Assembly: GCA_903930535.1 (NCBI GenBank) | Contig: CAIYYX010000099.1 | Span: 1-64,000, forward strand | Direction of reading: 5' to 3' | From: an uncultured Sterolibacterium sp. | GTDB taxonomy: Bacteria > Pseudomonadota > Gammaproteobacteria > Burkholderiales > Rhodocyclaceae | Length of the DNA stretch: 64,000 bases | In this document: positions 17,433 to 25,136 of the stretch, piece by piece | How positions within the stretch are numbered: position 1 is the stretch's first letter | Layout: every line of letters begins with the position of its first letter | Position numbers and translations under genes: made by a program | Notes under the pieces: generated by a model | The model's input: only the letters and a program-made list of their open reading frames with translations | The model's database searches: none | Told to the model about the DNA's origin: nothing

Positions 17433-18269
17433 TTATTTTAGATTGCCCGTCCAGTTCGGCGGATTGCTTGCCTTGATGCGGCGCGCCTCCTTCACCAGTT
17501 CCTTCACCGCGCCAGTGACCGGCAATGACAGGCCGGCCTGGTCGGTCATTTTAGACACAATCTGCATGTCTTTCAGCGCCCAGGTAAACGAGGTCTGGTC
17601 CCAGTCCTCGAGGGCCTGCGACTTGGCGGAACTCATCATCAGCGCTTCGCGCAACTTGACGAGGTTTATCCCGGTCGATTCGGCGATCCGGCCAGCCTCG
17701 ATCAGGCCGATGGAAGTGACCCAAAGCAGCAGATTATTGATTGCCTTGGCCACCTGCCCCTGGCCGACCTCGCCAAGATGCGCGATGTCTGAACAGAATG
17801 TTCCATAGACGACCCGTCCGCGCAGGACGACAGGGTCGTCGCCGCCGAACAGCGCGAGGAGCTTGCCTTCATCGGCGAACCAGCGACCGCGGCAGATCGG
17901 CGCATCGAGTATGCCTATGCCTTTGCTGCTTGCCGCCTGGTTCAGCGCCTTCACCGTGTCCGGCGCGACCGTCGATGAGACGGCGATGATGGAGCCCTTG
18001 GCCATCGAATCGAGCAATCCTTCCTGCCCCAGCACGACCTGGTTCACTTCCTCATCGTAGCCGACGCCGAGAATCGCGAAATCGACCTCTTTGCCCAGCG
18101 CCGCCGGAGAGCCTGCAGCCACCGCGCCCATGCCGACCGCCTTGGCGACATTGTCTGCGTTGATGTCCACCACCGTCACTGCATACCCTGCCTTGATCAG
18201 GTGCTTGACCATGGCCATGCCCATGCGGCCGATACCGATCACGCCAATGCGTTCCTTGCTGTCTGTCAT
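17433..18269 (-). CDS. NAD(P)-dependent oxidoreductase, 3-hydroxyisobutyrate dehydrogenase family
   Basis: Beta-hydroxyacid dehydrogenase of 278 residues. The Rossmann motif is GVIGIGRMGMAMVKHLIKAGY, and the substrate-binding stretch IGILDAPICRG stands where the family has DAPVSGG. The catalytic lysine lies in GQGQVAKAINNLLL (about residue 170), followed by the helical C-terminal domain. Relatives oxidise 3-hydroxyisobutyrate or reduce tartronate semialdehyde and succinic semialdehyde. The Pro-Ile-Cys-Arg-Gly replacement of the usual SGG loop suggests a different substrate acid. Its ATG overlaps the HyuB stop (ATGA), so the two are translationally coupled in the hydantoinase-type operon. Confidence 0.85.
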   Translation of the reverse strand: MTDSKERIGVIGIGRMGMAMVKHLIKAGYAVTVVDINADNVAKAVGMGAVAAGSPAALGKEVDFAILGVGYDEEVNQVVLGQEGLLDSMAKGSIIAVSSTVAPDTVKALNQAASSKGIGILDAPICRGRWFADEGKLLALFGGDDPVVLRGRVVYGTFCSDIAHLGEVGQGQVAKAINNLLLWVTSIGLIEAGRIAESTGINLVKLREALMMSSAKSQALEDWDQTSFTWALKDMQIVSKMTDQAGLSLPVTGAVKELVKEARRIKASNPPNWTGNLK

Positions 18270-19933
18270 ACTATCCTCGACTTTTCTATTGAATAATCTC
18301 TTGAGCTGCCTTCTGCCGATACATATCCTTCCGCGAGATCGCCGGCGAGCGCTTCAGGATCGCGACGGTGCGGATCACCGAAGCCACCGCCGCCTGCGCT
18401 TTGCAGCAGAAAGCGCTCACCTGCGCGCATCTCGAAGCGGCCGGAACCCTGGGTTTCCTGCTGCTGTTCCGAGCCCAGCCGGAGCACGAAACGGCTGCGG
18501 CTGCCGTGGCCGCCGCCGTCCATGCCATTGGGCGGAAAGCGGGTGCGATCGAAGCGGCGGGTCACGGTCGCATCTTCCAGCAGTTCATACTCGCGCTGAA
18601 AGCTCAGGCCGCCGCGCCACTGGCCGGCGCCGCCTGAGTCCGGGACCAGTTCGAAGCGCGTGATCCGGCAGGGATTTTCCGTTTCGAGAATCTCGATCGG
18701 CGCGATGTGCAAATTGCTCAGATGCGTGGCAGTACCCGAAGCGCCGTCATGTCCCATGCCGCCGCCATAGGCCGATCCCATGATTTCATACTGGATGTTC
18801 GATTGGCCGGGCCGTCCCTTCGACCACGCGATGCCCAGCGCGCTCGACGATCCGGCGTTGGCCGTGGCGCGCTCGGGATTGAAATGGGCCAGCGCCTCCA
18901 GGATCACGTCGACCAGCTTCAGGTTGGTCATCTGATAGTTGGACACGGATGCAGGCGCCTCGGAGTTGGTCACCGTGCGCGGCGCATAGACGAAGCGCAA
19001 CACGTCGCGCATGCCGTCGTTGAACTGCAGCGTAGGACCGAGGCTGCCGAGCAAGGAATAAAACACGCAGGCTTCCACCATCGACGGGCGCAGATTGATC
19101 GGTCCCTTGGTTTGCGGCCCGCTGGCGGAGAAGTCGAAACTGGCGCTGCCATCCGCGACCGTGATGGTGACGGCCAGCTTCACCGGCTTGTCGAGATCGA
19201 AGCCATCCGAGTCGAAGAAGCCTTCGGCCGAAGCCGTGCCGGCCGGAAGCTTCACTATCGCCTGGCGCAATTCCGCCGCAGCGCCGCCCAGGATTGCGGC
19301 GAATGCCTCGCGCAGCGTGGCCGCCCCGAAGCGGCCGCAAAGCTGTGCGACGCGCGACGCGCCCATCTGGGTAATTGCGATCTGGGCGCGCATGTCGCCG
19401 CGAACCAGTTCGGGCTGCCGGCTATTGGCCAGGATCAGCCGCTCGATGTCGGGTAGTTCGCGGCCGGCATCCCATATCTTGAGCGGCGGCAAGAGCAGGC
19501 CCTCCTGGAAGATTTCCGTCGCATTGGCGGATGTCGAACCTGGGATGGTGCCGCCTATGTCCGCCTTGTGGGCGATGCTCCCGGCGAACGCGATGATCTC
19601 GCCGCCGGAGAATATCGGCGCCACGAATGCCATGTCGGAGACGTGCGGCAAGCCACCCTCATAGGGATGGTTGGACACGAAAACATCGCCTTCCCGGATG
19701 CCCGCATCAGGATAAAGTTCGAGGATGCGGCCGACCAGATGGCGATACACCGGCGCGTGGAAGAACATGGGCGGGGCAACGATCAGGCGCCCCGTGCGGT
19801 CGAGGATGACGCAGCTGAAGTCGCGCGATTCGCGAATGATCGAAGAGTAACCGGAGCGATAGAAATGGTAATGCATTTCCTCGACCAGGCTGGCGATCTT
19901 GTTGCGCAAAATCTGGATGGTGATCGCGTCCAT
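18266..19933 (-). CDS. Hydantoinase B/oxoprolinase family protein (HyuB)
   Basis: Subunit of an ATP-dependent N-cyclic-amide hydrolase or related carboxylase, about 555 residues. The family start is MDAITIQILRNKI; further motifs are RTGRLIVAPPMFFH, VFVSNHPYEGGLPHVSD and YGGGMGHDGASG. It is encoded directly after HyuA; the ATG chosen lies 2 bp beyond the HyuA stop with GGAG upstream, while a GTG four codons earlier would overlap HyuA. HyuA/HyuB pairs include N-methylhydantoinase, 5-oxoprolinase, caprolactamase and acetophenone carboxylase, so the reaction is not fixed. Its neighbours (dehydrogenase, SDR, TctC receptor) point to catabolism. Confidence 0.88.
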   Translation of the reverse strand: MDAITIQILRNKIASLVEEMHYHFYRSGYSSIIRESRDFSCVILDRTGRLIVAPPMFFHAPVYRHLVGRILELYPDAGIREGDVFVSNHPYEGGLPHVSDMAFVAPIFSGGEIIAFAGSIAHKADIGGTIPGSTSANATEIFQEGLLLPPLKIWDAGRELPDIERLILANSRQPELVRGDMRAQIAITQMGASRVAQLCGRFGAATLREAFAAILGGAAAELRQAIVKLPAGTASAEGFFDSDGFDLDKPVKLAVTITVADGSASFDFSASGPQTKGPINLRPSMVEACVFYSLLGSLGPTLQFNDGMRDVLRFVYAPRTVTNSEAPASVSNYQMTNLKLVDVILEALAHFNPERATANAGSSSALGIAWSKGRPGQSNIQYEIMGSAYGGGMGHDGASGTATHLSNLHIAPIEILETENPCRITRFELVPDSGGAGQWRGGLSFQREYELLEDATVTRRFDRTRFPPNGMDGGGHGSRSRFVLRLGSEQQQETQGSGRFEMRAGERFLLQSAGGGGFGDPHRRDPEALAGDLAEGYVSAEGSSRDYSIEKSRIV

Positions 19934-19935
19934 GT

Positions 19936-22020
19936 CTATGTGCACTCCAGCATCAGGTTGCGGTAGCCGTCGACCCGTGCGCGCCAGCCCGGCGGCAGTA
20001 TCGTGGTCGCATCGAATTGCTCGATGATCGCCGGCCCGGCGATCTTGTCGTCGATGTTGAGGCCATCGCGCTCGAAGACAGTGGCTTCGATGGCCGCATC
20101 GCCGTTCAGATACAACAGGCGCTTGCCCTTTTCCGCGATCGCACCGGAGCGAGGCGATACAACCTCTTCCCGCTGCTGGTACTTGGGTACCGCCACGCGC
20201 ACACGCAGCCGGTAACTCACCACTTCCACCGGCCGGTTCGCGGCAGAGTGCCCATGAATCTGCGCATGACGCTCGTCGAAGCGCGCACGCACGGCGAGCA
20301 GCGACTCATCCGTGAGCCGCTTATCGAACAGGCCATCGAGCGGCGTGCGCAACTCATAGCCCTGGCCGCTATAGCGCAAGTCGAGTTCGCGCGAGAAGCG
20401 GGCGTCAGCGGCATTCATCCCCTCTTCGGAAAGCTCGCCGCGCGCTTTCGCCTCGAGTTCGCGATAGATGCCATCGATGTGCTCAGGCGTGACCAGGGCC
20501 AGGGGTTTGAGATCCGAGCGGATGTAGTCGTGCACTACGTCTGTGCACAGCAGGCCCAGGGCCGAGAATGCGCCCGGACGCGCAGGCACCAGGATGCGCC
20601 GCATCCCCAGTTCCTCGGCGACGGCGGCCGCATGAACGGCGCCGGCGCCACCAAAGGGCAGCAACGTGAAACTCGACAGATCGACGCCCCGCCTTGCCGC
20701 AAAGACGCGCACTTCATCGGCCATGCGCATATCGACAATGCGCCGGATGCCCGCCGCGGCTTCCAGCACGCTTATATTCAGAGGGCCGGCGACATGTGTC
20801 GCTATCGCTTCCCATGCGGCGTCTACGCTCAAGGCCTGCGCTCCGCCGAGGAAGTAGCCGGGATTGAGAAAACCACAGACGAGGTCGGCATCGGTCACGG
20901 TCGGGCGTTTGCCGCCGCGTCCGTAGCACGCCGGGCCGGGATCCGCGCCGGCACTTTCCGGACCGATGCCGAGAAAGCCTGCCGCATCGACCCAGGCGAT
21001 CGAGCCGCCGCCTGCCGAGATGGTCGTCATGTCGAGCGCGGGTACATCCACCTGGCGGCGCGCGATGATGCCCTCGGTGACCTCCAGCGGCACACCGCCC
21101 TCGATGAAAGCAATGTCGGCGCTGGTGCCGCCCATGTCCAGCGTCACCAGACCGCTTTTGGCGGCTTCCTCTGCCAGATAGGCGCTGGCCTGGGCACCCG
21201 CCGCCGGCCCCGAGAGCAGGGTATGCACGCTCTTGCCGCCGGCGATGGCGGCTGAAAAAGGCATGACGCCGCCGTTCGACTGCATCAGGAAACGCTGAGA
21301 AGTGACGACGCCGGCTTCGTCCAGGCCCTTGTTCAGGTGGGAAATGTAGCGCACCAGGACGGGCTCGAGATAGGCATTGAGCAGCGTGGTAGACATTCTC
21401 GACCATTCGCGGATGCGCGGCAGAACCTCACTCGAGAGAGACACGGAGACGCCCGGGAATTCCTCCTGAATCAATTCGCGTGTCTGCTCTTCATGTGCCG
21501 GATTCATGAAGGAGAACAGGTAACACACCGCAACCGACTGAACGCCGGCGGCCTTCAACTCGCGGGCCGCCTGCCGCACCGCCTCCTTGTCCAGCGACAG
21601 CAGCACCTGGCCCGAATAATCCGCGCGCTCCGGGATTTCCTTGGTCAGGCTTTGCGGCGCAATGGGCGATGGCTTCTTGTAAAAATAATCAAACAGGCTG
21701 CCGTCTCGCGCCTGGTTCTGCACTTCCTGCACCGCGCGATAACCCTTGGTGATCAAGAGGCCTACCTGTGCACCGCGCATCTCCAGCAGGGCATTGGTCG
21801 TGATCGTCGTGCCGTGCGCGAAGAACTCGATGTCCTGAGCCCGGTAGCCGCGCGCGATGAACTTGGCAATGCCGTTGTGCACCCCCTGTGCCGGATTCTT
21901 TGGCGTGGTCGGGACCTTCTCGACCAGCAATTCCCCGTTTGCCATGTCCAACAGCACGAGATCGGTGTGGGTGCCACCGACGTCGACGCCCAACCGGTAA
22001 CGCGTATTCTTGGTTGTCAT
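19936..22020 (-). CDS. Hydantoinase A/oxoprolinase family protein (HyuA)
   Basis: ATP-binding partner of HyuB, 694 residues, full length. The ATPase fold starts with RLGVDVGGTHTDLVLLD, then EFFAHGTTITTNALLE, the LSGPAAGAQASAYLA segment, and VTLDMGGTSADIAFI around residue 290, which together form the phosphate-binding loops. The C-terminal domain contains ELDLRYSGQGYEL. The enzyme phosphorylates a cyclic amide, or a carbonyl in carboxylase relatives, to drive ring opening. It lies 10 bp after the SDR gene. With HyuB it is the core of a leftward operon running from the SDR to the methyltransferase. Confidence 0.9.
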   Translation of the reverse strand: MTTKNTRYRLGVDVGGTHTDLVLLDMANGELLVEKVPTTPKNPAQGVHNGIAKFIARGYRAQDIEFFAHGTTITTNALLEMRGAQVGLLITKGYRAVQEVQNQARDGSLFDYFYKKPSPIAPQSLTKEIPERADYSGQVLLSLDKEAVRQAARELKAAGVQSVAVCYLFSFMNPAHEEQTRELIQEEFPGVSVSLSSEVLPRIREWSRMSTTLLNAYLEPVLVRYISHLNKGLDEAGVVTSQRFLMQSNGGVMPFSAAIAGGKSVHTLLSGPAAGAQASAYLAEEAAKSGLVTLDMGGTSADIAFIEGGVPLEVTEGIIARRQVDVPALDMTTISAGGGSIAWVDAAGFLGIGPESAGADPGPACYGRGGKRPTVTDADLVCGFLNPGYFLGGAQALSVDAAWEAIATHVAGPLNISVLEAAAGIRRIVDMRMADEVRVFAARRGVDLSSFTLLPFGGAGAVHAAAVAEELGMRRILVPARPGAFSALGLLCTDVVHDYIRSDLKPLALVTPEHIDGIYRELEAKARGELSEEGMNAADARFSRELDLRYSGQGYELRTPLDGLFDKRLTDESLLAVRARFDERHAQIHGHSAANRPVEVVSYRLRVRVAVPKYQQREEVVSPRSGAIAEKGKRLLYLNGDAAIEATVFERDGLNIDDKIAGPAIIEQFDATTILPPGWRARVDGYRNLMLECT

Positions 22021-22030
22021 GCCGGTGCGA

Positions 22031-22780
22031 TTACTCGCCCACCATCATCGAAGTGACGCCGCCATCGACGAACAAGATATCGCCGACAATGAAATCCGAG
22101 TCGTCGGAAACCAGGAACAACACTGCACGCGCAAGGTCGATCGGGACACCCGGCCGGCCACGCAGGTTCACGACCGGACGGCTTGGGTCGAACTCGCTCT
22201 TGCCGACAGGCGAGCCGATCTTGTTCGGTATGGCGGCATTGACGCGAATATTGTGCGGCGCCAGCTGCACGGCCAGCGCGCGGGTCAGCGAGACGACGCC
22301 ACCCTTTGCGGACGCATAGGCGACCGCCCGCTTGCGCCCGTAAAAGCCCGAGGTCGAGCCGACATTGACAATTTTGCCGCCGCCGCCTTGCTTGACCATC
22401 TGCGCAGCGACATATTTGCTCATCAGGAATGGCCCCGTCAGGGTGACAGCGATCACCCTGTCCCACTCTTCCTTGGTGATTTCGAGAATATGCTTGTTGT
22501 CGGAGACCGCGGCATTGTTGACCAGGATGTCTACGCGACCCCATTGGCTGACCACGTCATTCACCAGGCTGGTGATATCGGATTCACTGGCGACATCGGC
22601 GACAAATCCCTTCGCGTCGCCACCGGCGCTATTGATCTGGGCAGCGACATTGTCGCCACGGCCCTTGTCAGAGTCGACGACAGCGATCTTCGCGCCTTCC
22701 GATGCCAGCAGCTTTGCGGTTTCCTCGCCGATATTGCGTCCTGCGCCGGTAATGATTGCCACTTGCCCCTTGAGCTTCAT
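22031..22780 (-). CDS. Short-chain dehydrogenase/reductase (SDR)
   Basis: Classical SDR of 249 residues. The cofactor motif is ITGAGRNIGEETAKLL, NNAAVSD is the NAG-type motif, and the catalytic set is Ser in VGSTSGFYG, Tyr and Lys in VAYASAKGG (about residue 155). Asp in IAVVDSDKG after beta-2 suggests NAD+ preference. It resembles 3-oxoacyl-ACP reductase-like catabolic SDRs. As first gene of the hydantoinase-type operon it probably oxidises an alcohol or reduces a ketone of the same pathway (inference). An AAGGATAG Shine-Dalgarno supports the start. Confidence 0.88.
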   Translation of the reverse strand: MKLKGQVAIITGAGRNIGEETAKLLASEGAKIAVVDSDKGRGDNVAAQINSAGGDAKGFVADVASESDITSLVNDVVSQWGRVDILVNNAAVSDNKHILEITKEEWDRVIAVTLTGPFLMSKYVAAQMVKQGGGGKIVNVGSTSGFYGRKRAVAYASAKGGVVSLTRALAVQLAPHNIRVNAAIPNKIGSPVGKSEFDPSRPVVNLRGRPGVPIDLARAVLFLVSDDSDFIVGDILFVDGGVTSMMVGE

Positions 22781-22898
22781 ATTTCTATCCTTGTCTGAAA
22801 TCCATCATGATGCCTAAGCAACGGCGCAAGCAGCAATATACGTGTGAAGCAGGTAAAGAAGAACCCCAGATCTGAAAATCTGCTCTCACAAAATAAAT

Positions 22899-22917
22899 GC
22901 AGGGGTGAGGCCCCTGC
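22899..22917 (-). terminator. Rho-independent-type terminator
   Basis: Perfect 7-bp stem GCAGGGG/CCCCTGC with a 5-base loop. Read on the minus strand it is followed by ATTTATTTTG. It would end leftward transcripts from the 76-residue gene before the SDR/Hyu operon promoter. Confidence 0.6.
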
Positions 22918-22960
22918 TTAGCGACCATCGTCAATAGCGAAAAATCCGCGTGATGGTCTG

Positions 22961-23079
22961 GGGAAACGCTGATCAAGTAACTTCGTCATTGCGATTGCCA
23001 CGGCCCTGCGGACTTCGCAATGACTTAAGCGAAGCAATCTGAGAGCCATGCAAGATGACGGACTTATTCAGACATTCCC
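22961..23079 (+). repeat. Dispersed repeat with inverted ends, copy A
   Basis: Begins GGGAAACGCTGATCAAGTA and ends GACTTATTCAGACATTCCC; the ends are imperfect inverted repeats. Between them is a hairpin, GTCATTGCGA ... TTCGCAATGAC, followed by GCGAAGCAATCTGAGAGCC. Four further full or partial copies lie in this window (26233-26270, 26391-26482, 35732-35869, 61626-61710). It has no coding capacity. Confidence 0.8.
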
Positions 23080-23105
23080 TAGGCGGACATTCGCAACCAT
23101 AGCCA

Positions 23106-23336
23106 TCACTCGATAGTCGCCTGCAAGGCTTCTACTGCTGCGTCATAAAGGGCGACTTTCCACTTGCGGCCGTCGAAGTTTCCCTTTCTACGGACAGGCG
23201 CAGCTCCCAAGCTAAAGCCGTGCATCTTCTCACTTACGGTGACGGAGCCCTGGCCATCGGGAGCGTTGATGACTGTTCCATAAGAGTTCTCCTCGTCAAC
23301 AGTCCAGCCTTCCGGCAATACGATGGGGATGCGCAT
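23106..23336 (-). CDS. Hypothetical small protein, 76 residues
   Basis: A 76-residue soluble protein, MRIPIVLPEGWTVDEENSYG at the start, with alternating hydrophobic residues that suggest a small beta-sheet domain and a C-terminal helix (YDAAVEALQATI). No signal peptide, membrane segment or recognised motif. A GGAAAGG element precedes the ATG and a T-rich hairpin lies downstream at 22899-22917, so it looks like a real single-gene unit. It sits in the repeat-rich accessory stretch. Function unknown. Confidence 0.55.
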   Translation of the reverse strand: MRIPIVLPEGWTVDEENSYGTVINAPDGQGSVTVSEKMHGFSLGAAPVRRKGNFDGRKWKVALYDAAVEALQATIE

Positions 23337-23547
23337 GAGGCCTTTCCAGCTAAGCCGGGTCGAGGATTGGTTCAGCAGCCTGCAGCTTACTCTGATTCTC
23401 TCGGCGGCCAGCCTCCATATCGCCGCCTCTTAGGCATACGCGCCGGGGCGACCGAGAGGCAAAAACTGGCGGCAATTATTGCCTCTATCCCACCTAGGCC
23501 CCATACCGAGGCTCTCTACTGCACTGTTTTGTCGTGATTAATTATTG

Positions 23548-23563
23548 TGGCACCGAGTTTGCT
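23548..23563 (+). promoter_or_regulatory. Sigma-54 (-24/-12) promoter
   Basis: TGGCACCGAGTTTGCT matches the sigma-54 consensus TGGCAC-N5-TTGCW exactly, with GG and GC ten bases apart. It lies about 48 bp upstream of the ATG of the 62-residue gene and in the right orientation. It would need an activator of the NtrC type, not encoded nearby. Confidence 0.7.
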
Positions 23564-23610
23564 AGGGAGTTGGTACCAGAGCGAATCATAACCCCCGTAA
23601 GGAGACCATC

Positions 23611-23799
23611 ATGTTCCGTACCCAAGACCTTTATAAAGCCGACTTTATCAGCGCACATTCGCAACCGGCGCATTACTTCTGCGACAACATCGAGGTGAAT
23701 CTCAATGGCGGCATGCTCCTGCTTGAAGAACAGACGGCGCTGAGAGATAGCGAATACCTGGATTTCATTGCTTCACTTGAACTCGAGAATCTCAACTAG
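23611..23799 (+). CDS. Orphan small acidic protein behind a sigma-54 promoter
   Basis: A 62-residue, acidic (about 11 Asp/Glu against 3 Lys/Arg), soluble protein; I do not recognise a family. It starts MFRTQDLYKADFISAHSQ, holds one Cys (HYFCDN), a GGMLLLEEQ stretch, and ends LDFIASLELENLN, probably a helix. Evidence that it is real: an AAGGAGA Shine-Dalgarno seven bases before ATG and a near-perfect sigma-54 promoter upstream. No co-transcribed gene follows; the next rightward gene is a dodecin 390 bp away. The promoter suggests control by nitrogen supply or another NtrC-type signal. A regulatory or adaptor peptide is a guess. Confidence 0.65.
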   Translation: MFRTQDLYKADFISAHSQPAHYFCDNIEVNLNGGMLLLEEQTALRDSEYLDFIASLELENLN

Positions 23800-24189
23800 G
23801 AAGCGGTTCGTCCAACCTGACGCGCACACGGCTGGATACCCTTAGGGACGGGGCTGTGCGGCTAGGACTAAGCCGCTGAGCTATGTGAATCCGGCTTCTC
23901 TGAGATATGACTCAGGCGGACTCCGGGTCTGACAGCTTCAGCCCCAGCCGCAACAGAATCTAATCGACGTGAGCAAGCAATATCCAGCCATTTTCCTGCT
24001 CGACCCAGTCAAGCTCTCCCAGTGTCACAACCCTACCTCATTGTTCCAGCCACACATCAATGAGACCGGGTATCCACATTCCCTCTTACATCAACAAAGC
24101 GCACTTGTAGTCACCGTCTCGGAAGCCTAGACTACGGGTAGTTGGACACCAGCCAGGATCATTTCATTGATAATGAACGGAGGTTTGTG
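23800..24189. other. Gene-free 390-bp stretch with several hairpins
   Basis: No convincing gene. The first third folds readily: CGCACA (23823) can pair with TGTGCG (23855), while the overlapping GCGGCT (23858) can pair with AGCCGC (23871), so the two pairings exclude each other; another stem CTGAG/CTCAG is at 23900-23915. On the minus strand a 22-codon GTG frame around 23960-24030 has an AGG-like site but is too short to call. The remainder shows nothing. Confidence 0.4.
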
Positions 24190-24432
24190 ATGACAGACAG
24201 CATATACAAAATCATCGAGGTGGTCGGCACCAGCGGCTCCTCATGGGAGCAGGCTGCCAAGAACGCCGTGGCCGCTGCCGGCATGAGCGTGCGTGATTTG
24301 CGTGTCGCCGAGATCACCAAGCTAGACATGACCCTAGGCGACACCGGCGCTGTTACTTTCAGGGCACGCGTGAGCCTTTCCTTCCGCTACGAGACACCGG
24401 CGAAGCCCAAAGCCAAGGCCAAGTCCAAGTAG
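24190..24432 (+). CDS. Dodecin family flavin-binding protein
   Basis: Small flavoprotein that assembles into a hollow dodecamer and stores or buffers riboflavin/FMN in the cytosol. Residues 3-68 match the family closely: IYKIIEVVGTSGSSWEQAA, AVAAAGMSVRDLRVAEI (with the Trp that stacks on flavin in SSWEQA), and VTFRARVSLSFRYE. It is 80 residues, longer than the usual 65-71, because of a Lys-rich tail KPKAKAKSK. The ATG chosen follows GGAGG with good spacing; an earlier ATG 16 codons upstream lacks one. It is a single gene followed by a perfect 11-bp inverted repeat. Confidence 0.88.
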   Translation: MTDSIYKIIEVVGTSGSSWEQAAKNAVAAAGMSVRDLRVAEITKLDMTLGDTGAVTFRARVSLSFRYETPAKPKAKAKSK

Positions 24433-24450
24433 TCCGGACATCCCGGTTCA

Positions 24451-24477
24451 CTGCTGGCTGCTAGCCGCAGCCAGCAG
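24451..24477 (+). terminator. Perfect inverted repeat after dodecin, probable terminator
   Basis: CTGCTGGCTGC and GCAGCCAGCAG form an 11-bp perfect stem with loop TAGCC, 19 bp after the dodecin stop. The following bases are not T-rich, so termination may be factor-assisted or the structure may stabilise the 3' end. Confidence 0.5.
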
Positions 24478-24626
24478 ATCTCATGCGCGGAGCCAGCCGC
24501 TTTACTCTTTACCCGAAGGCGTAATGCGTCGCTGGTTTTAATCGGTCGCGATCTCACATAGGGTGGTTTCTTGTGTGTTGCATCCACCGGTAGAATCTGC
24601 AAAGTAACTCAAACATGGGGGAGACA

Positions 24627-25136
24627 ATGAGCAGAAACCTCTCAGGCTACAGCCTAACGCTGGCCATGGCACTTGCCGGCGTGACCAGTATTGTGCAGGC
24701 GGCGGATTTGGCCATCGCCAAGCAAGCCGACAACGAACAAATCGAGCGCGGGCGCTACATGGTAAAGACCGGGCATTGCAACAACTGCCACACTGCCGGG
24801 TTTGCCAACAGCGAAGGCCAGATGCCTGAGGAGAAGTGGCTGCTGGGCAGCGGGGCGCAAGGTTGGCGCGGGCCCTGGGGTACAACCTACGCGTCCAATC
24901 TGCGAATCAATGTCCATGCCATGTCCGAGACCCAGTGGGTGGACTACGTCAAGAGCATGAAGACGCGCCCGCCGATGCCATTCTGGAGTACGGCGGCGAC
25001 CACGCCGCAGGACCTGGCCGCCATGTACAAGTACATCAAGCAACTGGGATCTGCAGGCGAACCGGGACGGCAGTACCTGCCGCCGGATCAGGAGCCCAAG
25101 CCGCCGTTCATCCAATACCCGATGCCAGTAAAATGA
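24627..25136 (+). CDS. Periplasmic c-type cytochrome
   Basis: An exported monohaem cytochrome c of about 169 residues. A signal peptide ends near VQAADLA (residue 26), and the haem motif is C51-N-N-C54-H55 after RGRYMVKTGH. Candidate axial methionines lie in the PPMPFW region. The GPWGTTYASNLR and DYVKSMKTRPPMPFW segments recall small cytochromes that serve periplasmic dehydrogenases. The ATG behind GGGGGAG was preferred over one four codons upstream. Its TGA overlaps the ATG of the metallohydrolase gene (ATGA), so the two proteins are made together and may act together in the periplasm. Confidence 0.85.
   Translation: MSRNLSGYSLTLAMALAGVTSIVQAADLAIAKQADNEQIERGRYMVKTGHCNNCHTAGFANSEGQMPEEKWLLGSGAQGWRGPWGTTYASNLRINVHAMSETQWVDYVKSMKTRPPMPFWSTAATTPQDLAAMYKYIKQLGSAGEPGRQYLPPDQEPKPPFIQYPMPVK

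Noticed and set aside
23960-24030. A 22-codon minus-strand GTG frame with a weak ribosome site
   Set aside because: Too short and unsupported; kept only as a note within the gene-free stretch.
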